This document shows, one piece after another, positions 42,622-51,182 of a stretch of 64,000 nt of DNA. The position numbers and the translations under genes are program-made. The notes beneath the pieces are model-generated. The model saw only the letters and a program-made list of their open reading frames with translations, was not told the DNA's origin and made no database searches. How positions within the stretch are numbered: the first letter of the stretch is position 1; the number at the start of each line of letters is the position of its first letter. Source of the DNA: Pseudomonas kitaguniensis (GTDB lineage: Bacteria > Pseudomonadota > Gammaproteobacteria > Pseudomonadales > Pseudomonadaceae); NCBI RefSeq assembly GCF_009296165.1, contig NZ_VUAZ01000019.1, forward strand, positions 91,987 to 155,986. Direction: 5' to 3'.

Positions 42622-43503
42622 TCACTTGTCCAGCGATACCGTTACCACAATGTTTTCGAACTCAATTAGCAATTCAGGCTGATTTTTGGTGAGGAAACGG
42701 ATGACCGCCTCATTGTCCAGCAACTTAGCAAGATAGCCCTTGGCTAGCACGAGATTTAGCACGTCTTGACCGTACGATTGCTCAACCAGCTTGAACTGTC
42801 CTTGCAGATTTCCCATTTCACGCTCCATTTTAGCCATCTGCTCGGGAGTGGCACCACCAAGCTTGCGGGGTTTAGCATCGCCCATTAGTAGGTTGCTTGG
42901 TGTGGCGGCCATCAAAGCCTGAGCGTAGGGAACGGTAATATTGTTGATGGCCACCATCAGCTCCACGCATTCTACCTGTCGGGTCGGTTTGAGTTTGCGC
43001 AACACCGCACCAATTTCAGCAGAGAAGTGCTGATCTTTAAGCAACTCGGCCGCTTCAACGCATACGCCATCAAGAAGATTCATCTTTTTGATGATGTGAC
43101 TGATGTCGACGCTCAACGCTTTGGCCAGCCTGGCCGGTGCCACGCCGCGCTCGACCGCACGCCGGATCATGAAGTGCTCTTGAATGGTGGAAAGGCGATT
43201 GATCCGGTTGTTATAGGTGTAGGTTTCATCGTCCGTAGCGACCAGACATGGCGCATCAGTGAAACCCAATTGCTTGAGCGCCAATAAACGGATGTGCCCA
43301 TCCAGCAACGTATACCGCCCAGATTGATTGTCGACCTTGCTGACCGTCAGCGGCTCGATTAGCCCGACAGCATCAATTGATGACTGAATCTGTTTGAATT
43401 TTTTACTACCGTGGAGCCCTTCAGGAACTTTGCGCGAGGGCAGGATCAGATCCAACGAAACTGATAGTGGTTCCGGAATAAAGCCAAGGGGCAACTGGCT
43501 CAT
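42622..43503 (-). CDS. ParB/RepB-like partition protein (second of the pair)
   Basis: A 293-aa protein. The ParB N-terminal core is seen as VGLIEPLTVSKVDNQSGRYT, LLDGHIRLLALKQLG, with an altered NRINRLSTIQEHFMIRRAVE in place of the usual ENxQR segment, followed by a helix-turn-helix (VAPARLAKALSVDISHIIKK). The C-terminal half resembles the RepB plasmid-partition C-terminal domain (QVECVELMVAINNITVPYAQ). Its ATG overlaps the stop of the upstream ParB gene by four bases. No ParA ATPase is present, so it is unlikely to act as an ordinary segregation factor. Confidence 0.75.
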   Translation of the reverse strand: MSQLPLGFIPEPLSVSLDLILPSRKVPEGLHGSKKFKQIQSSIDAVGLIEPLTVSKVDNQSGRYTLLDGHIRLLALKQLGFTDAPCLVATDDETYTYNNRINRLSTIQEHFMIRRAVERGVAPARLAKALSVDISHIIKKMNLLDGVCVEAAELLKDQHFSAEIGAVLRKLKPTRQVECVELMVAINNITVPYAQALMAATPSNLLMGDAKPRKLGGATPEQMAKMEREMGNLQGQFKLVEQSYGQDVLNLVLAKGYLAKLLDNEAVIRFLTKNQPELLIEFENIVVTVSLDK

Positions 43504-44399
43504 GTCGTATGGGCTCCAGCCCAGACCCGCTCGGCGACGTATTTCGGCAGCGTATCCAATCCTTCAGCACGCAGCAGGTTGGTGAAGTTGTCATCGGACA
43601 GCAACTGGCGCAAGGCCTCGATCACAAAGAGCAACCGCTGTTGCGCGAACTCAGCCTTTTTGACCATCAGTTTTTGTCGCTCGACCTCTTTCTGATAGCT
43701 ACGGATAAGGCTGGATGAGGTGAGCACACCCGCCTTACGCGGTGTGCCACGAGCAATGGATCGCCCCAGTGACCGGCGGCGCTCAATGACCCGACGTGCG
43801 TGGATTAGTTGCTTGCCACGCAACTTCCCCGATTCGTAAGCATCTTGCAGAGCAGTCTGTACTTCCGTATCACTGCCTGCTCCCGCGATAGCGAGAGCGG
43901 CATTCAGCGGAATACGCCCGCTTTCAACCGCAACCAACAGGCGCTCCTCACCACTTTTGAGTAACTGAAGAATGCCGTAGACATAGTCGACGCTAAGGCC
44001 GGTTTTCTGGGCAATGGTCTTTTTGTCATAGCCTTGCTCACGTAACTGCTCGATACCTGCCAGCAACTCAAGAGGACGGCATTGGCGGCGTGCAATATTC
44101 TCCGCCAGACTCATAAGAAAGGCGTCCTCGTCGCTAACACTCACTACCATAGCCGGAATACTGCTTTCACCCAACGTCTTGTAGGCTTTGAGCCGTCCCT
44201 CACCGCAAATCAGCAGGTAGCGCTCTGATCCGTCTGCATCGGGTCGAGGGGTCACCGTGATCGGCTTCTTAAGACCTATGTTTTTGATGTTGCCGACGAT
44301 TTCGTCGAACACCCGTCCGTTTCGCTCTCGCGTATTCAGTATCTCGATGCATTCGAGCGGGATTATTTTCAGTTCGCTGGAAAGATGCTCCTTACTCAT
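43500..44399 (-). CDS. ParB-like protein (first of the pair)
   Basis: A 299-aa protein with the ParB/Srx domain: LKIIPLECIEILNTRERN, IKNIGLKKPITVTPR, LLICGEGRLKAYKTLG (CTP/nucleotide-site region), SLAENIARRQCRPLELLAGI, then the helix-turn-helix KTIAQKTGLSVDYVYGILQL. The C-terminal part is a basic coiled-coil helix (YQKEVERQKLMVKKAEFAQQ). It overlaps the recombinase gene by four bases (ATGA) and the second ParB by four, so the three form one tight operon. Confidence 0.8.
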   Translation of the reverse strand: MSKEHLSSELKIIPLECIEILNTRERNGRVFDEIVGNIKNIGLKKPITVTPRPDADGSERYLLICGEGRLKAYKTLGESSIPAMVVSVSDEDAFLMSLAENIARRQCRPLELLAGIEQLREQGYDKKTIAQKTGLSVDYVYGILQLLKSGEERLLVAVESGRIPLNAALAIAGAGSDTEVQTALQDAYESGKLRGKQLIHARRVIERRRSLGRSIARGTPRKAGVLTSSSLIRSYQKEVERQKLMVKKAEFAQQRLLFVIEALRQLLSDDNFTNLLRAEGLDTLPKYVAERVWAGAHTT

Positions 44400-45961
44400 G
44401 CCGCCCTCCTGATACGTGCGCGCCCTGCCATGCCGTAGAGATAATGCAGACTGTCGAAGCGATAACTCTCAAATTCAATGCTGTTGTGATCGGCGAGGTT
44501 GAAACCCTGCTGGCCGAAGTCCAACCGTGGCAGCAGGTAATAGTCGAGCGGCGCCTGATTGGCTTCGTCCAGACGGACGGCGACCGTGATGTCTGGGGCC
44601 AGGCTAGTGTCGAAGCGAACCTTCCACCGCCTGCGTCCGCTGTCCAGCGACTGGCATCGTGACAGGACCAGCGAGATGCTGAACTCCCGATTGACCGTCA
44701 TTAAGTCAGTGGCGGGATCGCGCTCGATCAACCCACCGATATCAGAAATCACATGTTCGGTCTGACTGACAATTTCCGGATGCAACCGTCGCAAAAAACG
44801 ATTGATCTCGAGGAAGCGATAGTCTCGATCCGGCGTGAATCCTACGACCTGGTAGGCACTGATCAAACTACCAAAACGGTGGATATAGGCCGAGGCCGAC
44901 GGCATCCCCTCCGTCTCGTCGATGATAAGGCCCGAAAGGAAGCCGCGATGTTGGTATAGGTTGCGCAGTTTCTCGATCAGTTCTTCATTGCTGAACCGAT
45001 GCGCCCGGGCGCGCAGGATACCTTGGGCGGTATAGAACGCCTCCGGTGATACGATGGCCTCGAATGCACCTTCCTTCTTGATCCACATGTCCGGCTGGTT
45101 ACTGACCCGGTGTTTTTTGAGCTTGAAGGAAATCCCGTTGTAGACATTATTACCGATGTATTTTTCATTGCTCAGCACCTCACGCACAGTGGCCCGTGTC
45201 CAGTGCCGATCCAGATCGGTGTGAATCCCACGGCTGTTGAGGCGGGAGGCGATTTCAGATTCGGGTAAACCTTCATCGATGAACCAGTGATAGATTTGGT
45301 TCACCACCTGTACTTCGGCTTGAGGCCCGGGCATCAAAATCACACGGTCGGTTTGCAGACTCTTGTGCTCGCCCCGCGCCAGCTCGCTTTTGATTGAACC
45401 CGCCTGATCGATCAGGACACGCCGCAGGCCGTATCCCGCACTTCCCCCCTGGCGATAGCCCAGCTCAATCAATCGGCACTGGCCCGCGAACACCTTGGCC
45501 GACAGTTCCCGGCTGTACTCACCCGCCATCGCACGCTTGACGCCTTTGACAATGGTCGAGCCTGGAGAACCGTCGTTTTCAAACTGCTCGGCACAGTAGG
45601 CAAGCTGAATGCCCGCACGGCGGCAGATGTACTCGTAATAGGCGCTTTCATCGGCATCCTGAAATCGCCCCCAGCGACTGACGTCATAGACCAGAATGAT
45701 CTGGAAGTCCGCCGTCCCAGACTCTACGTCCTTGATCAACTGCTGCAAGGACTGTCGGCCATCTATGCGCAGCCCGCTTTTACCTTGGTCGGCATAGGTA
45801 CGGACGATCTGCATGCCGTGCCGCTCGGCGTACTCGCGAATCTTGTCTGACTGATTTTCGGTCGAGTACTGCTGGTGCTCAGTCGACATCCTGACGTATT
45901 CGGCGGCACGTAGTGCTACCGGCTGATCCGACATATCTGGTGAAGACTCATCTGATTGCAT
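44396..45961 (-). CDS. Large serine recombinase
   Basis: About 521 aa from the ATG at 45961 (frame open to 46060). The resolvase domain starts AAEYVRMSTEHQQYSTENQS with the catalytic Ser in RMST, then YADQGKSGLRIDGRQSLQQL, ILVYDVSRWGRFQDADESAY and GEYSRELSAKVFAGQCRLIE. A recombinase domain follows (GYGLRRVL, SNEKYIGNNVYNGISFKLKK) with a C-terminal DNA-binding region. These enzymes integrate and excise DNA at att sites. Its tight coupling to two ParB-like genes is unusual; the ParB proteins may act as directionality or synapsis factors, which is inference. Confidence 0.85.
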   Translation of the reverse strand: MQSDESSPDMSDQPVALRAAEYVRMSTEHQQYSTENQSDKIREYAERHGMQIVRTYADQGKSGLRIDGRQSLQQLIKDVESGTADFQIILVYDVSRWGRFQDADESAYYEYICRRAGIQLAYCAEQFENDGSPGSTIVKGVKRAMAGEYSRELSAKVFAGQCRLIELGYRQGGSAGYGLRRVLIDQAGSIKSELARGEHKSLQTDRVILMPGPQAEVQVVNQIYHWFIDEGLPESEIASRLNSRGIHTDLDRHWTRATVREVLSNEKYIGNNVYNGISFKLKKHRVSNQPDMWIKKEGAFEAIVSPEAFYTAQGILRARAHRFSNEELIEKLRNLYQHRGFLSGLIIDETEGMPSASAYIHRFGSLISAYQVVGFTPDRDYRFLEINRFLRRLHPEIVSQTEHVISDIGGLIERDPATDLMTVNREFSISLVLSRCQSLDSGRRRWKVRFDTSLAPDITVAVRLDEANQAPLDYYLLPRLDFGQQGFNLADHNSIEFESYRFDSLHYLYGMAGRARIRRAA

Positions 45962-46139
45962 AGGACCCAATCGCTCGCCGTTATTGGTGTGCTTGCTCTC
46001 GGGTCTTCCTTTCACATCTTCGCACGGGCCTCGTCCAGAGAAAAACCAACCAAAGCGCACGTCGTTGAGATTGCTGCCACGCAGGATGATCGAGAACTCA
46101 TTTGGGTTCGTAATTAACGCCTAACCAGCGGAATGACCA

Positions 46140-46598
46140 TCACGTCCTATCTTTGCACCCGTCCTTTTTGCACGGGCAACCGATGCACAATGGCGTGATC
46201 TCGACGATCAACGCCTCGCAGCAGACCGCCTCACCGCTGGGAACTAACTCAATCCGATAGAGCCCAGGTCGCAGCACCGTCACCTGTGACACGTCCATCT
46301 TTGCAAGATCGACTTCCTGCTGCAGATCGTGCTTGGATCGCTGGCGTGATTTGTTTCGCTTGACGTATTCGGGGTGAGCGTCCCGATAATTACGCCAATA
46401 TTCCGGATGGCGATCCAGCCACGCACGCTGATTGCGGCTCTGGTTATCCCGATAATCAGGATCGCTTTGCATCTTGTCGCGTTGCCAGCGCTGGCGTCGT
46501 ACTCGCTGACAGGCTGGTAGCGAACAGTAGGTTTGGTTGGGTACTTGGGGACGTTTTTCAAACGACAAGCCACAGCAAGCGCAGATATTGTTGGACAT
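46140..46598 (-). CDS. Cysteine-rich zinc-finger protein of the recombinase cassette
   Basis: A 152-aa protein. The N-terminal zinc finger ICACCGLSFEKRPQVPNQTY-C-SLPACQ (CxxC ... C ... C) is followed by a very basic, His/Arg-rich helix (RDNQSRNQRAWLDRHPEYWR, KRNKSRQRSKHDLQQE) suited to nucleic-acid binding, and a C-terminal Cys cluster (CIGCPCKKDGCKD). The ATG at 46598 has GGAG 7 bases upstream. It lies upstream of the recombinase on the same strand and may be the regulator of the cassette. Confidence 0.6.
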   Translation of the reverse strand: MSNNICACCGLSFEKRPQVPNQTYCSLPACQRVRRQRWQRDKMQSDPDYRDNQSRNQRAWLDRHPEYWRNYRDAHPEYVKRNKSRQRSKHDLQQEVDLAKMDVSQVTVLRPGLYRIELVPSGEAVCCEALIVEITPLCIGCPCKKDGCKDRT

Positions 46599-46608
46599 CA
46601 ACGTTCTC

Positions 46609-46626
46609 CATATGAAAACTCATATG
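46609..46626. promoter_or_regulatory. Palindrome in the promoter of the zinc-finger gene
   Basis: Perfect inverted repeat CATATGA-AAAC-TCATATG directly upstream of the ribosome site. Likely operator for a cassette regulator. Confidence 0.45.
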
Positions 46627-46741
46627 AGGACTACAACCCAAAAATAATAGGTTCCGTTTCGACGTATGGCATTGCCTAGCGAGCACTGGGACAGCAGTAA
46701 GGTGTTTGCTGCAATTCACATAGAAACTTCCGACATCAAGT

Positions 46742-47707
46742 TCACACTCGAGGGGTAGCTATCTGCCCTATCCGCAAGCATCGAGCGCCGACAGGCTTCA
46801 GCCGCAACTGCTGATCGTCCTTGACCAGGTAGCGCATCGCATAGTGGACATGACTGCGGACCTTCAGGGCACTACGAAGGATCATGCCTATACCCAGTCT
46901 GTCGTCGTCTTTGTACTTTTCCTTTTCGTGGTTACAGCTGTTGAAGTAGCCCTGCCCCCGAGTAATATCTTTCCACAGCTCACCAATTTGCTCAGCCTTG
47001 TAAACATCTCCGCGCACTTCATTGCCGTTGAAGAAGAAGGCCGCATGGAGGTGATAGCCACGATCAACGCCCTGCTCTACCACACAGATATAGCCAATGA
47101 GGTGGTCGAAAATCGGGTTACGCTCACGCTCAGCAATAAACCGGTCTAGATCGCCGAATACTTGTTCGACACGCTGCCTAGCCTGAACCTTCTGGTAGTA
47201 ATACAGATTGACCCTAATGATCAGAGTCCGCGAGTAGCGATCAATCATAGCGTCGGAGTATTCACAGACCCGGTCCGCTTGCTGCCTGGCCAGATAACGA
47301 CGGTCCCCTTTCTCACGTCGATACCATTGTTCACGAGTCAACTGACGGATCCGGATGACAAGAACGTTCATACTGCGGTGATGGTCGAGGTAGATCGTAC
47401 CCTCCTCATTCAAGCAGACAGGACCTGTAGGGCTCCGCTCCAGACCAATATCTTGACAGGCGTCCTGGAACGCTTGCAGGTGTTCGCTGTAACGGTATTT
47501 GCAGCGATCATCGAACAAGTCAATCATTTGCTGGACGCACTTGAAGTACTTGGAGAGCCTGGTCGGCTCAATTTGCTTATGACCTGAGCGTGTACCTGAC
47601 AGCCGGAATGCTGGCGTGTCGTGTTGTTCGATGGCCTTAACGAGCCGCTCAATCTGGATGGCAATATCGGATTGCGAGAGAGGGGGGTGGGCATTGCTAT
47701 TGGTCAT
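46742..47707 (-). CDS. Inovirus Gp2-like replication protein
   Basis: A 321-aa protein of the inovirus-type Gp2 family. The two-His motif of HUH-type rolling-circle enzymes is visible as YHLHAAFFFNG, preceded by IFDHLIGYICVVEQGVDRG and followed by KAEQIGELWKDITRGQGYFN, SHVHYAMRYLVKDDQ. The Tyr nucleophile cannot be fixed by eye. The ATG at 47707 has AGG at 9 bases; GTG/ATG codons further up lack one. It lies after alpA in the same orientation, with a long hairpin between them. Role: probably nicking and replication of the excised element. Confidence 0.75.
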   Translation of the reverse strand: MTNSNAHPPLSQSDIAIQIERLVKAIEQHDTPAFRLSGTRSGHKQIEPTRLSKYFKCVQQMIDLFDDRCKYRYSEHLQAFQDACQDIGLERSPTGPVCLNEEGTIYLDHHRSMNVLVIRIRQLTREQWYRREKGDRRYLARQQADRVCEYSDAMIDRYSRTLIIRVNLYYYQKVQARQRVEQVFGDLDRFIAERERNPIFDHLIGYICVVEQGVDRGYHLHAAFFFNGNEVRGDVYKAEQIGELWKDITRGQGYFNSCNHEKEKYKDDDRLGIGMILRSALKVRSHVHYAMRYLVKDDQQLRLKPVGARCLRIGQIATPRV

Positions 47708-48079
47708 GGTTGTGTACCTGGTGGTTGTTCCCATACCAGATACCGTCCATGCATTTTTTAACCGGTGAGCTATTCCTAGGAAGCCGTGATCACTGGGCCA
47801 AAGGTTGATTGCTTTCTGTTCGGTTGCTTACTGATGTCTGTTTATTGATTATCTGGAAGCTATCTATTTATCTATATAACTAGATACAGCTCTGTACTTG
47901 GTGCTCGTACCCGCTCCATATGAACCAATCGGCAAACTATTGCCAAGCCAAGCAGGAGATCGACCAAAAGGCCATATGTGGGAGTTAGCTGAGAACCGCC
48001 TGCTCACCATCGCATAAACGATGACTGGCTCGCTGCCAGTCATGGCGTTTATGCCGGTATGGCAACTCTTTCACGCAAC
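47708..48079. other. Spacer between alpA and the Gp2-like gene
   Basis: 372 bases: an AT-rich tract (about 47830-47890, TATCTATTTATCTATATAAC) and a large hairpin at 48013-48053. It carries the promoter of the Gp2 gene and possibly a replication origin. Confidence 0.45.
48013..48053. repeat. Long hairpin, candidate nick-site origin or alpA terminator
   Basis: CATAAACG-ATGACTGGC pairs with GCCAGTCAT-GG-CGTTTATG, 17 bp with one 2-base bulge and a 5-base loop (TCGCT). There is no T-run on the minus strand, so a terminator is not convincing. Hairpins of this size near rolling-circle replication genes often expose the nick site. Confidence 0.45.
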
Positions 48080-48268
48080 TCATTCGGCCAGGTCGCGCGC
48101 CTCAATCCTGGCCAAAATCCAATCGTGTATCTCACCTTCAACCCAACCAACGCTGCGCTCTCCCAGCGAAACAGGCTTAGGGAAGGCTCCGTCTGCGATG
48201 TACTTATAGATGGTAGACCGACCCAGACCAGTTGAGTCGATGACGTCTTTCAGGCGAATGATCCTCAT
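48080..48268 (-). CDS. alpA: AlpA-family regulator
   Basis: A 62-aa MerR-like/AlpA helix-turn-helix protein: MRIIRLKDVIDSTGLGRSTI, YKYIADGAFPKPVSLGERSV, GWVEGEIHDWILARI. This is the full family length. AlpA-type proteins activate excision or integrase genes in P4-like elements and prophages. GAGGAG precedes the ATG. It is followed by the hairpin and the Gp2-like gene. Confidence 0.9.
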   Translation of the reverse strand: MRIIRLKDVIDSTGLGRSTIYKYIADGAFPKPVSLGERSVGWVEGEIHDWILARIEARDLAE

Positions 48269-48365
48269 GAACGGGACTCCTCTGTTCGTTCAGAGGATTG
48301 GCAGGACGGGTAAAAAACTACGGTTAGCCTCCGTACAGTTTTTGCCAGCCCCCGGCCCCAGCACC

Positions 48366-49733
48366 TCAAACAGACAATTCACCTTCTGGCGGAGTCAGTA
48401 AGCCATACAAATATTGCTCTGCATTAGAAACCGTCTCCAAGCTACTAAAAACCTGCACTTTCAGCTGATTACCAAGCCCAAACTCCACAACATGCAATTT
48501 TCCCGCGCACACTACGTCATCCGGAGGTAACGCCAGAACGGCTCGCGAAGGATAGAACCGATCATTGCGCGACTTATACGCAACCTCTCGCATAGGGAGA
48601 AGCACGTAATCCAATTCCTCGAAATCCATGCCATCGATCAATGCCGATTTGCCCTGAAACCAGCCACCTCTAACACCTCTCGCCACGTTTCCAGCTTGGT
48701 CACACAAATAGGTGGCAAGCCGTTGGGAGTCCTCCGCATCAGGAGCGCCAAGCAAATCGAGCTTGATCAACTGAGCCAGCTCTGCCTCACCCTCACCCTC
48801 ACCAAGCACACTCCAATGATGAGAAAGCAGGTATCCCGCATACAAATCAAGCCTTCCCCTCATGAAAGGGGCCAGCCCTTGCTCGTGGCTATCTTTAAAA
48901 AACTTACGAACTTCGCCAGTCAATTGGCTACGCAACTCCCGGCCTGACTTGAAGATGCCATCTACTACGTCAACATCGTTGTCCTCAGTCGGCACGCGAT
49001 CAACCGACACCAATAAAATCGGCAAGCGCTGCCCACAATTCAACTCTGGATGGTGCAGATTGAGGTAGTAAACGCTTTTGGTCTTTTTGAAGATGACTGA
49101 TCCTGTTGCACCCGGTGTGTATGCCCGGATCAAACCACTATCGAGCAAGGTCCGAATTCGGTTCTTCAAACGCTCCTGACTTAGCCCAGTTAACCGCGAG
49201 AGCTCTGCACGACCTAAATCCCGCACAACACCAAATCGATCAGCGCGGCATAACAGCACTGCAAGCAGCAAACGATTTACGACACTCAGTCGGCCCTGCT
49301 TCCGGCTTGCTCGGACATGAGCAAGGGGGGCGCCTTCGAGCGGCCCCTTTTGCTGCATGGCAACATCTGACAACTGAAGCGCCTTGCTCTCATGCTTTAA
49401 AAGGTGATGGATTACTCTGGCATGGACCACCTTAGACACGTCATTCAGACCAACCTGCTCAACGTCGCCTGGCGCCAACTCATATTGTCTTTTGGGGCGC
49501 CCTTGCCCGCTCACCAAGTCCCGACGAATCAGGACCTTAGCAGCGGTCAACGAATTCAGTGCTGCGCCCATCTGGCTATCTGAAATTCCAAATCGCCCTG
49601 CTAGCTCTTTAACACCCGAGCAAATGGGCCCTGCAACCAAACCGCACTCAACCAAGCGTACCAATACATACTTTGCTTCAGGACTGATCCCTTTCGCCTT
49701 ACTGAGCAGCACTGAAAGCAGCATCTCGCTCAC
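48366..49733 (-). CDS. Winged-helix regulatory protein of the element's right end
   Basis: A 455-aa protein. Residues about 10-75 contain one helix-turn-helix (ELAGRFGISDSQMGAALNSL, then RRDLVSGQGRPKRQYEL as a wing). Residues about 165-225 contain a second (RAELSRLTGLSQERLKNRIR, GLIRAYTPGATGSVI). The C-terminal half is unknown. The start is a GTG with AGGA 7 bases upstream. Genes of this type, paired divergently with a small coiled-coil protein, stand next to tRNA ends of Pseudomonas islands; they are probably element regulators. Confidence 0.6.
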   Translation of the reverse strand: MSEMLLSVLLSKAKGISPEAKYVLVRLVECGLVAGPICSGVKELAGRFGISDSQMGAALNSLTAAKVLIRRDLVSGQGRPKRQYELAPGDVEQVGLNDVSKVVHARVIHHLLKHESKALQLSDVAMQQKGPLEGAPLAHVRASRKQGRLSVVNRLLLAVLLCRADRFGVVRDLGRAELSRLTGLSQERLKNRIRTLLDSGLIRAYTPGATGSVIFKKTKSVYYLNLHHPELNCGQRLPILLVSVDRVPTEDNDVDVVDGIFKSGRELRSQLTGEVRKFFKDSHEQGLAPFMRGRLDLYAGYLLSHHWSVLGEGEGEAELAQLIKLDLLGAPDAEDSQRLATYLCDQAGNVARGVRGGWFQGKSALIDGMDFEELDYVLLPMREVAYKSRNDRFYPSRAVLALPPDDVVCAGKLHVVEFGLGNQLKVQVFSSLETVSNAEQYLYGLLTPPEGELSV

Positions 49734-49807
49734 ATTAATTTCCTAATCCAGTTAAGCCACATCTTTATTTTGGCACAGAAAATACACCCTGTTTTAATAA
49801 ACACCGA

Positions 49808-49839
49808 TTACTAAGTAATTATTGAGTATTACACTTAGT
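49808..49839. promoter_or_regulatory. Inverted repeat in the divergent promoter region
   Basis: TACTAAGT and ACTTAGTA, perfect 8-bp arms 16 bases apart, between the divergent winged-helix and RHH-like genes. Candidate operator. Confidence 0.45.
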
Positions 49840-49894
49840 ATCTCAGCCAAGGTACAGTGAGATAAATCTAGGTAAAAATACTATGGAGAGCACG

Positions 49895-50536
49895 ATGGCA
49901 GGCAGTGACTGGCTCAATATGAAGGATATAGATCAGTTGAAATGGGCTACGAAGCACCTTCGTACCAAGGGAGAGACACACGAAGGCGCGCCCATCTCAG
50001 CCACCAATTTCGATGCCTGGCTAAGTCAAGAAAGGACAAAAGACTCTGCGCTCTTACTGACAATGAAGCTGGCCTGGACCCAGGCTCAGCGAAGAAAAGC
50101 GGACAAGAACGCAAAGAAAAAAGCCTGCAGTTTCGTGCTCTCAGAACAGGCGAAGCAAAAACTGAACAAGCTGGCGAAGCAGAACAAAAGCAGCATTACC
50201 AATTTTCTTGAGAGCCTGCTCTCTGATGAATACGAGCAGGCCGCCCAGCAGAAAACCGTTGCTAAAAATGCCGCCAAAAGGGCCGCAGAAAAGGAGCTGC
50301 AACTGAAAAAGAGGCTGGACTCCCTATACCTAGCACTCCAGAAGTGCGTCACGGAACTCACGCAGCGCATCGTCATGATGGAAGCCGTAGAGCTCTCAAT
50401 CGACAGCCTCTCAGAGGAGCAGAAGAGCCAAAGCGAAGCGCTTTACGCAAAAACACTAAAAAAGGTTACAGGCAAAAGTCCAACGGCATTTCTCAATGAG
50501 CAACTCTCTCGCAGCATGGAAAGAGCGCCGAGCTAG
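49895..50536 (+). CDS. Coiled-coil protein with a ribbon-helix-helix-like segment
   Basis: A 213-aa, highly charged helical protein. Residues about 75-110 read ACSFVLSEQAKQKLNKLAKQ, NKSSITNFLESLLSDE, which fits a ribbon-helix-helix DNA-binding unit; the segment after it is a long Lys/Glu coiled coil. The ATG at 49895 follows GGAG at 5 bases; the ATG at 49883 is an alternative. It is the last gene before the tRNA end. A DNA-binding or structural role is inferred. Confidence 0.55.
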   Translation: MAGSDWLNMKDIDQLKWATKHLRTKGETHEGAPISATNFDAWLSQERTKDSALLLTMKLAWTQAQRRKADKNAKKKACSFVLSEQAKQKLNKLAKQNKSSITNFLESLLSDEYEQAAQQKTVAKNAAKRAAEKELQLKKRLDSLYLALQKCVTELTQRIVMMEAVELSIDSLSEEQKSQSEALYAKTLKKVTGKSPTAFLNEQLSRSMERAPS

Positions 50537-50682
50537 CCGAGCCCTTCAGTGGCAGCGACGCCAACGCCCACCAGCGCAGCTCGGATCCCGATTTGAACAC
50601 AAGCGCCAGCGTAGATTGCCAAGAAAGAAAAGCGCCCTATCGCGAACTACCTGACGACAAGGACATCTTTCCAAAATCCGAG

Positions 50683-50706
50683 TGGGGGGACAAATGGGGG
50701 AACAAA
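50683..50706 (+). repeat. Tandem 12-bp repeats, right-end integrase arm sites
   Basis: TGGGGGGACAAA followed by TGGGGGAACAAA, the same tandem pair as at 15595-15618 near the integrase gene. It lies 51 bp from the tRNA end. Confidence 0.65.
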
Positions 50707-50721
50707 AACCGTAGAATGCAA

Positions 50722-50745
50722 AAAGGCCCCATTTATGGGGCCTTT
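50722..50745 (-). terminator. Terminator of tRNA-Ser supplied by the element
   Basis: Stem AAAGGCCCCAT / ATGGGGCCTTT (50722-50732 with 50735-50745), just beyond the tRNA 3' end on the minus strand. Confidence 0.8.
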
Positions 50746-50756
50746 AGGTATAAATT

Positions 50757-50846
50757 TGGCGGTGAAGGAGAGATTCGAACTCTCGATACAATTTCTTGTA
50801 TACACACTTTCCAGGCGTGCTCCTTAAGCCACTCGGACACTTCACC
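50757..50846 (-). tRNA. tRNA-Ser (anticodon GGA)
   Basis: A 90-nt gene with CCA encoded. Acceptor stem GGTGAAG / CTTCACC with G discriminator; anticodon loop CTGGAAA with GGA at 50810-50812 (complement); long variable arm (ACAAGAAATTGT region) typical of tRNA-Ser; T-loop GTTCGAATC. Its 3' end is the integration target: the last 14-23 bases recur at 15461 and 13416. Confidence 0.95.
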
Positions 50847-51182
50847 GTATCTCGTCAAACCAGTTCAGTCTGTCGAGGCGCGCTAATGTAGTCGAAAGCC
50901 TTTCTGATGGCAAAGGTTTTTTTGAGAATTTTCATGCGCTTAGACGGTAATGCAGCTACCCGCTCAGCGAGGGGTGGCGATTGTGCCATTCTCGGGCATC
51001 GGCGCTAGGCGTTAGGGGCGGCGGCTGCGCCCTGCTCCGGGCCGTCTACCCTTGGGGATGCGGCGAAAGCCTGACTGGGCAGTCAGTCACGGCGCTTTAC
51101 CGGGGCGGGCGTGGTGGGTAACGTCTGTGTATGCATGGCTATAAACAGCCTCTTTATAACAAGCCTTACAAGGAACCGCGTC
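50847..51182. other. Core intergenic stretch upstream of tRNA-Ser
   Basis: 336 bases, GC-rich, no gene seen. It must contain the tRNA promoter and that of the enoyl-CoA hydratase gene. Confidence 0.5.

Noticed and set aside
42622..44399. Plasmid-type parABS partition locus
   Set aside because: Two ParB-like genes but no ParA ATPase and no clustered parS-like palindromes seen; the operon belongs to the recombinase.
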